Shown: piece by piece, positions 56,899 through 64,000 of the stretch
How the letters are laid out: each line of letters begins with the position of its first letter
Numbering within the stretch: the stretch's first letter is position 1
Source of the DNA: Branchiostoma floridae
Lineage: Eukaryota; Chordata; Leptocardii; Amphioxiformes; Branchiostomatidae
NCBI RefSeq assembly: GCF_000003815.2
Contig: NC_049993.1
Span: forward strand, 5,547,686 to 5,611,685
DNA length: 64,000 nt
Reading direction: 5' to 3'
Notes under the pieces: generated by a model
What the model was told of the DNA's origin: nothing
Database searches by the model: none
The model's input: only the letters and a program-made list of their open reading frames with translations
Position numbers and translations under genes: made by a program

Positions 56899-59800
56899 AT
56901 GGTTGACCGGGAGAAGACGGAGCTGTACCGGCAGGCTGTCCGCATCGTTTTCTTGTGTTCCGTGTGGTTTACGATCAGCTCCGGTGGTAATGTGATCAAT
57001 AAGCTGCTCCTGAATGAGTTCCCGTACCCGATCACGGTGTCCATGATGCACGTGCTGTCCGTGTGCCTGTATCTCGGACCCATCATGCGGATGTGGCGGG
57101 TCCCCCTACACAAGCCGGTTGCGTCAAGCTACTACATGAAGATGATCGTTCCGCTTGCAGTGGGCAAGTTCTGGGCTTCCGTGTCCGCTCACGTCAGTAT
57201 ATGGAAGGTGCCGGTGTCATACGCGCACACAGGTAAGGTTTGCTGAGGTTTGTAATGAATTTACCGCTGTTATGATACCTACAAGTCAGCCACAGACGGT
57301 GCCCATATGTTTTGTTAACCTACTGCCCCAGTTGTAATACTAATAGACAACAGTGACCAGACTACTCAATTAAAAGTTAAAGGGTTAAAAGCTGTTGCCA
57401 ATTATTAAGCAGATGGACAATATCTTGGAAGAAAAGTTGATTGTACTGTATAAAAGAAATATGCACCTAATCTTGAGTTAGTTCTGAATGAAGGAGTTTT
57501 CTATGGGAAAATGCATTGGTTGTTGTTAATAATTACCGAATTGATATGATTAATATCTTAGACTGTCTCTTCGTGAGAAAGTTTGTTTGAACATTTGTTT
57601 ACTCATGAGGTGAAATTGGTAGGCTGGGTGACATCAAGGCCTTGAAACATGAAATGACTTAAGAACCTTTACTGGACTTTGTTGGTACTTTCTCTAACTT
57701 TCTAACTCTCCATGCGTAGAGTCAGTTCAACAGGTCTTTGCCTTTCTCTTCGTTCATTTTCCAACCTTTGGGCTTGATTTTGGACTGAGATGGGTCATGC
57801 TTTCCCAACAGAGAGGCTCAAGATTCAAACAGAGTTACTTAACATCCATTTTTTCTCAAAGTTTCTAGCTCTGCATGCGTAGAGCCAGTTCAACAGGTCT
57901 TTGCCTTTCTCTTCGTTCATCTGCCAACCTTTGGGCTTGATTTTGGACTGAGATGGGTCATGCTTTCCCAATAGAGAGGCTCAAGACTCAAACAGAGTTA
58001 CTTAACATCCATTTTGTGAAGCTTCACCAGGATCGTTGGAATAAACAAATGTTCAAACCAAGGAGGTTAACCTCCTTGTTCAAACAAAAAAATGTAGACC
58101 TCAAAATGATCAGTGTCTAAATCTGAATAATGTGTATAATGTTAGATATTTATCAAAATAATGTAAATAGTGTGATTTTAGTAATCTTGTGATTTTCTTT
58201 TAAATTCCAGTGAAAGCTACCATGCCCATATTTACAGTCATTCTAGCCAGACTAATAACGAAAGAAAAGCAAACAACTAAGGTAAGTTCAGGGTCTAGTC
58301 TGATTTAGAATCTGGTCCTTTTGCCACTGATATAAGACATTTTAGATTTTTTAGAACATTTTTTTAAAGTATTGCAGCATGGTAATGTTTGGTTGTTTTG
58401 TATAACTATTAAACTATCTTTAGGCATAATATACCAGTTTTATACATTACGTACAACCTACAGGTGCATTAGACTGTAATAGACTGTAACAAGGTTTGTT
58501 CCACGCACACTAAATTAGATACAAGTTTTTCTTGTCATAAGTGTGGCACACTCTATAATTTGTTCAAGGTGTAACTCACCAAGTGGATGTCCCTAATCTA
58601 GACTAAAGCTTTGCTGTAGCTACTCTCCAAGCAGAGGTTAGGCTCCGGCTGTTTTTTTAACGTTTTTTCTAGTCGTTTTTATCGGGCTTTCTATTTTGTC
58701 ATTTTTTTTTTGGTTGTGTCCGGCCTAACGTTTTGACACAGCAAGATATAATAAAAAAATAGAAAGCCCGTTAAAAACGACTAAAAAAACGTTAAAAAAC
58801 AACCGGAGCCTAAGCTCTGCTTGGAGAGTATGCTGTAGCTACACTGGTCTGGTAACTTCAAAATATATGTTCTTTTAGTACAGTATCTAAATTTTGTATG
58901 GTATTGCCAACGGAGCACAATCCAGACTATTATTGTTGATCCTGGTACATAGCACAGCTGATTCAACTATACCTTTCCCACAGGTCTATTTTTCACTGAT
59001 GCCCATTGTTCTGGGTGTGCTGGTTGCCACGGTAACAGAGCTGTCCTTTGACCTGATTGGTCTACTTAGTGCCCTATCGGCGACAATCACATTTGCTCTA
59101 CAAAACATTTTCTCCAAAAAGGTAAGTGAACTTATGTTGGGGATTTGGTAATTCTTGGAGGGGAAGGGAAAATAAAGCAGGGCAGGTACACTTCTGACTA
59201 CTAATGACAACACAGGTGTACAAGGGGCGGTCAATAAGTAATGCCCCTGACCCACTTCCAGTCGTCTGATCTAGAGGAAATTTTGTATGTGTAATGATTC
59301 ATATCTTTATAGGTTATGTTGCAAAAAACAGCTCTGAACTAATTGTGGTTTCTGATTTACTGGTGTTTGAACTGAGTCAGGTGCAAAATGGACCAGGTGT
59401 GAAATGGAACCAGTTGAGTGTCGCGCAGTGATCCGGTTTTTGTATTTGAAAGGACGCACACCAAAGAAGACTTTTGATGAAATGAAAGAAACTTGTGGTG
59501 ATGATGCCCCATCATATGACCTTGTAAAACGCTGGCATCCTGCATTCAAACATGGCCGGAAGTCTGTGGAAACAGCTCCCAGACTTGGTCGTCCCTCTTC
59601 TGCCATTGATGAGGCATCTGTTTGAGGACCAACCTGGGGTGTCCTACAAAAACGGTGTCCAGAGCTGCATCAAACGATGGGAGAAATGCATAACTCTGGG
59701 TGGTTCCTATGAAGAGAAAGACTAATAACTGTGCCAAGTTTCATTAATCTCTTGCTATGGAAAATGGGTCAGGGGCATTACTTATTGACCGCACCTCGTA

Positions 59801-60379
59801 CCTAATTCTGTAAAAAATAATCATCCTCATTATAAGAAACATTATAAGATTCAGTTAGACTCTATACTGTCCCTTTTACAACTATTCAGCTGTTGGGAAA
59901 AATTTGAATTTACTTGACTGTAGATATCAACTTCTAAAACCCCCCCCAAAAAATTTTCCCTGCACCTTGCAAAGGGAAATTAGGTTTATGAATTATAGAT
60001 CAAATTGGAACTGTTTAGAAAGTTAGGTAAAAAAAAATAGAATATAGAAACCATTGGTATTGCACTTATGCTAATAACCAGTGCAAAGGATAAAAATTTA
60101 CTTAGACTTATGCATCTGGTATTAGGCCAGTGAAGGTTAGGTGACATTAGGAAAAAAAGTACCTGAACAATACTTTCACAGTTTTACTCGCACTGTCCTA
60201 CATTTGTTAGTTTGAAAACATATGTATTCTTTTCCATATTTTCCATTCCTTAGGCACTAAAGGAGACAGGGATGCACCATTTGAGGCTTCTACATGTGCT
60301 GGGAAAACTGGCTACACTCTTTCTGCTTCCCATCTGGATCCTTATGGATGGCAGCAGGTTCCTCACAGAAGAAAGTTTG
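56899..60379 (+). CDS. SLC35E1: SLC35E1 transporter, first four coding exons (partial)
   Basis: Exons 56899-57232, 58211-58281, 58984-59121 and 60254-60379 have GT/AG borders and phases 1, 0, 0 and 0, giving 223 residues. Landmarks follow human SLC35E1: [67 protein letters not shown]. The product is a multi-pass Golgi/ER-type member of the drug/metabolite transporter superfamily, related to nucleotide-sugar and triose-phosphate transporters; its substrate is not established. About half of the protein is here. Later exons (expected FAQNVIAF and NATKR-type motifs) were not found before 64000 and must lie beyond it. Confidence 0.93.
57690..58015. repeat. Tandem duplication of ~163 bp in SLC35E1 intron 1
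   Basis: The unit containing CATGCGTAGAG at 57711 recurs with CATGCGTAGAG at 57874 and stays nearly identical through TTAACATCCATTTT. A few substitutions distinguish the copies. Confidence 0.85.
58059..58078. mobile_element. 20-bp palindromic insertion, second site
   Basis: Identical to 11945-11964. TTCAAAC flanks it on both sides (58052-58058 and 58079-58085). It lies in SLC35E1 intron 1. Confidence 0.7.
58621..58830. mobile_element. Foldback MITE with 9-bp target duplication, copy 2
   Basis: Same family as 16521-16712, starting TACTCTCCAAGCAGAGGTTA and ending with its reverse complement. TGCTGTAGC flanks both ends (58612-58620 and 58831-58839). It lies in SLC35E1 intron 2. Confidence 0.88.
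59221..59798 (+). mobile_element. Internally deleted mariner element
   Basis: The terminal repeats contain GCGGTCAATAAGTAATGCCC and are flanked by TA (59219-59220 and 59799-59800). The interior keeps the transposase N-terminus (ATG 59404: [28 protein letters not shown]) and, in another frame, its extreme C-terminus ([15 protein letters not shown], stop at 59725). The catalytic middle is missing. It lies in SLC35E1 intron 3 and cannot mobilise itself. Confidence 0.92.
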
Positions 60380-61350
60380 GTAAGTTACAGTGACTACAGC
60401 AGCAGCTCCCTCTAGCAGTTTGGCTTGGAACTACAGGTGCTCACAGTCATTCTCGATAATGCTTTGTTGGTTCAGAATTCGAAGAGAGTTTGTTAAGTTG
60501 TAGCATACTGAGGCTGCACTTTGTTTTTATTAGGTTGGTAGGTCATAGAATATTGGAATGGCTCCAGCCATCGTAGCCCTGAGGAAGATATCGGAAGCAT
60601 TACAACAAACTTTCTTCCTTGATTTAAACTAATCATGCGTAAGCTACAGATTAAAGCAGGTATTTCACTGAAGCCATGGCATGTTGGTGTTGCTGCATCC
60701 TAACTTGGATGTGTGTTACCGGTACTCTTAACTTTATAATGGGAATACCATGCAAAACACATAAAACACACAAAGCGTGAAAAGATTCACTTTTTAATCA
60801 ATTAAATTTATTGAGCGCTTTGTTTAACCACTCAGATGCAGCAATGCCACCATTGTGTCGAAGCTTAACCCTATCTAGACCAGGGGGGGACTAAAAGTGC
60901 CCGCGCCGACTTTGACGTCATATAATTAGCGAATGACGTGTGCTAGGACTACGAAACTTGGTGACTTTTCCTAAAATATTGTTGGCAACAATTCTGCGAA
61001 AAAAGTTTTTAGTTTGTAATTTTTCGTGTTGCAACGGGTTTCTGACAGGCATTTTTTCCCAAATTTACTATTTTCAGTTTGAATTATCGGATTTCATGGG
61101 TTTATTGCTAGATCAAACTTGCTTATTTATATCATTAACATCGTGTGTAATTTTAAGTTATATTTTTATTGAAATATTCATAATTTATGCTAATTTGATG
61201 ATGTCATGGGTCAAAATCCAAGATGGCGGACATTGTCATTTTCAACGATAAATACATGTAATTTATACTCAAATACCGTCAAAATATTTTATTTTCTTAC
61301 AAAACACAATCACTTGATCATTTTCAGTCCATTTCTATTGAGATTTGGGG

Positions 61351-62300
61351 TTAGGCCATATTGATTTGATTATATGGATGACATCCTCCGGGAACTCCAA
61401 AACTGATGCGAGCGAGCGAATAAAAAAAAAGTTTGGCAAAAAAAAAAAAGTTGCCTTCAGTATGAAATCAAAGTGGCCAGGAAGGTTGAACATAGGACTA
61501 AACACACATAGTATGGTATACCAACAGTTAGGTGTAGGGACCAGTACATCACACGGGTGCAAAACATTTTTTTCTTCTTGGACCAATCCGAAAAAAACAG
61601 ACCTGAAAAAAAAACAGAGGAACCGGTTTCGCCAATTACAAAATGGACACACTATGTCGGCAGCCATTTGAGTAGAGTTTATAGTCAATTGCACCAAGTT
61701 TCTACAGTCAAAGGTACAGAGACAGTTAGCCTTTATTACATGGAGATGGGATTTTAAAATGCAGTGGGAGTCCAATAATCCACCAAACAGATTCCTTTGT
61801 AGCAAAATTGACCAATTACCATTGTTTTGAGTATTGCCAGTTGTCAAGTTTCCACAATCAGGTCCAGGTCCATGTCCGGACCTGGAAATGATCCTCTGGA
61901 CCTGAATTTTCTGTACTGGTACCTCCCCCAACCAACAATAGATTTTTTTCTTTCTGTCCTTTCACATCTTATTCTTTGACTTTAGATTCATTTTGGCATT
62001 CTATATAGCTGAATTTTCTGTACTGGTACCTCCCCCAACCAACAATAGATTTTTTTCTTTCTGTCCTTTCACATCTTATTCTTTGACTTTAGATTCATTT
62101 TGGCATTCTATATAGCTATGGCATTAGTTATCTGTTTTCTGATACTTTTTTTTCAATCTACGGAATATTTGTGCTCATTTTACAGCTGCTTTGCACAATT
62201 TATTGTGTGGTCGAAAACTTTTTTTTTTTTTGGAAATGGCCGAAAATTGGTGCGAGCGCGGATGTCATCCATATAATCAAATCATCGTGGCCTTATATGT
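61351..62300. mobile_element. GGCCA-TIR DNA element, nested copy
   Basis: The ends read TTAGGCCATATTGATTTGAT... and TCAAATCATCGTGGCCTTAT, inverted repeats that also share TATGGATGACATCC. Same family as 29258-30040. Confidence 0.7.
61904..62117. repeat. Perfect 107-bp tandem duplication
   Basis: Bases 61904-62010 recur at 62011-62117 without visible differences (GAATTTTCTGTACTGG through CTATATAGCT). It lies inside the nested transposon. Confidence 0.9.
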
Positions 62301-62719
62301 GGAAAAAAATCATATTTTAGAAAATTCACGGTTGTCGATCCAAGATGGCGGGCAATGATGTCATTTTCCGACGTCATATAGACGTCAGTGTCGTCGTCAT
62401 TGGCAACATAAGACTTGGCAGACTCAGACAACAATAAGATAAGCTTTATTGTCAACATTTTGCTCAAAACATTTAAGTATAGCGGAAATTTCATATTTTG
62501 ACGATTTTAGCCCAAAATATGACATTATGATGTCATAATTACGTCATATTACGTCATAACGATACCAAAATTACAGAAAAGATAAAACTTTACTAGTACA
62601 TTATCCCCTCCAAATTTGATGATCGTAACCCAAGCCGTTTTGAGAAAACGAAGGGGGGGTCAAAAGAGCCCCCCCCTGGTCCCAGGGATCCCAAAAAAGC
62701 CTGGTCTAGATAGGGTTAA

Positions 62720-64000
62720 GTGGGATACTGTGCTAAATCACTGTTTCATAGTCACTTGCTCCCCCTGGCAATTCTATGTGAAACAACACCTAGCTTTACA
62801 GTTGTTGCTTGTAAGTGGACTGATTGACAAAGTAAGCTACTCCCCCTGGTGACAGTATTCAAATCTGGCAATACTGGTGACAGCAGTAGTATGAAAACTG
62901 CCCGCAGAATGACAAAATGCGCCTTCTTTGTTTGGCATTGTAACTTTTAAAAGCATTGTAAGGGGTAGACTGAAGCTAAGCATAGGAGAGTAAAGAAAAG
63001 ATGAAGATTGTACTACAGGTATCAGAGAAACATTTGCTCAAAAAGCATAAAAAATGCTTCCACAGAAAACAGAGATAAGATACAAATCACCACTCCTGCA
63101 GATATAACCTGGACGTACGATATGTTCTTTCATATCAATACTAAAACATCTTCCATATATCTCATAACATGTAAGTATAGTATAGCTATGACTATATCTA
63201 GTTCCTTTGAGTGTCTCAGAAGTGACCGTTGTTAGATGAACGTAGACTCTATCCGCTGCCATGCTGTACATAGTACGACGGAAAGACCTCGGAAAGTGAC
63301 GTTTTCCATTTAGCAGGAATGCCTTTCATCACGGTCTTATCTGAACGTGACTACACGGTACTGCAAAGGGGTAGACGCCTTTTACGGGGGGAGCGTGCAC
63401 GGTCTGCGGCCCAACGCCCCTTCAGACGCGCAGAACCAACACGAGCTTTACTTTCCACAGTCCCGTAGCTCGTGGAGTGGCGTATTTACCGGGCAGACAG
63501 AGCCCCAAGCATCCACTCCCTTGCTAAAAGCCATGTAGCACAGGCCATCGTTGAAAATTGATACGTTCCATTAAGGGGGGGCTAAGCCCGACCAAGCCTC
63601 TCAACGGATGCAATATTGTTCCAATGCTTTTAGCCTTGTGCACGGAAAAGAAAATACTGCCAGGTTTTGACGCACGGAGAGAATATTTTCTGCCATCTGT
63701 GCTAAGATAACACGATTCTCTGGTAACCCGCCCCCATGTTCCGAGGCAAGTGTGCTAAGTGCCAAAATGGTGGGACACTAAATGGAGACCCTCAAGATCA
63801 TTTTCTCAAGAGCTAATTGGATGGGCCATTCACTTAGAGGAGGAAAGAGCCTTTGTCTTCCACATTGCAAGTGTGAAGAGTCTGTCTATGGAGAGTACCC
63901 ACAGTTTTTACATAAAGGAAGTAGCAGCTGTGCTTGTAGCTGTAGGTGTGTGGGACTGTGTTTGACATTTGCATTGAAAACATTATTAACCCTCTCCCCT
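62720..64000. other. No recognisable exon; probably SLC35E1 intron
   Basis: I looked for the next SLC35E1 exon and did not find one. The frame at 63347-63538 is GC-rich but lacks similarity and splice support. Confidence 0.4.

Larger units (their letters stand above)
60869..62715. mobile_element. TTAA-flanked piggyBac-like element
   Basis: CCCTATCTAGACCAGG starts the element and its reverse complement ends it, with TTAA immediately outside (60865-60868 and 62716-62719). TTAA targets and CCC ends are the mark of piggyBac. No transposase frame is seen. Another element (61351-62300) is nested in it. Confidence 0.8.

Noticed and set aside
56672-56906. Small protein upstream of SLC35E1
   Set aside because: Overlapping frames in a CpG-rich promoter with no domain.
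63347-63538. Next SLC35E1 exon
   Set aside because: No similarity to the expected transporter segment and no proper splice border.

Overview
The window reads as an invertebrate chordate genome, most probably amphioxus (Branchiostoma). The reasons are intron-containing genes with metazoan splice sites, one gene with strong remembered similarity to vertebrate SLC35E1, a TRIM-NHL gene pair, an LRR receptor, and very dense small DNA transposons, a tRNA-derived SINE and a Crack/Daphne-like LINE. The species call is inference; no database was searched.

Layout. 1-8.8 kb is mostly non-coding, with a retroelement fragment on the minus strand (2782-3213). At 8792-8942 (minus) lies what I read as exon 1 of the zinc GTPase gene ZNG1/CBWD. 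Its start codon and first 31 codons are repeated in a 137-bp array running upstream to about 9490. 10-19 kb is repeat-rich: a 20-bp palindrome with 7-bp target duplications, a pair of ~310-bp inverted repeats 4.5 kb apart, a CCAAT-rich tract leading into a decayed histone H4-like ORF, two MITE families and a small C2H2 finger ORF.

23-56 kb holds the main genes. Four paralogous ankyrin-repeat genes (A 23490-24710 plus; B 36975-35206, C 42889-41657 and D 55464-43187 minus) share an N-terminal ankyrin block. B, C and D also share a C-terminal YRK/FRK-x-AVPPP motif. A, B and C are intronless; D has four exons. Between A and B is a two-exon LRR plus Ig-like transmembrane receptor (28922-32573 plus). 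The 10-kb last intron of D contains, on the opposite strand, two intronless TRIM-NHL genes. The second is complete (RING, two B-boxes, coiled coil, filamin, NHL); the first is a duplicate that lost its start and RING in a deletion of about 280 bp. A LINE inserted into the promoter of the complete copy after the duplication.

56.9-60.4 kb holds the first four coding exons of SLC35E1 (plus), running toward the right edge and head-to-head with gene D. Its introns carry a foldback element, an internally deleted mariner and a second copy of the 20-bp palindrome. 60.9-62.7 kb is a nest of transposons with TTAA-flanked, piggyBac-like ends.

The genes do not form a pathway. What links them is local duplication (ankyrin cluster, TRIM pair, ZNG1 first exon) and heavy transposon traffic. 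Exon boundaries were placed by splice consensus, codon phase and paralogue alignment by eye.
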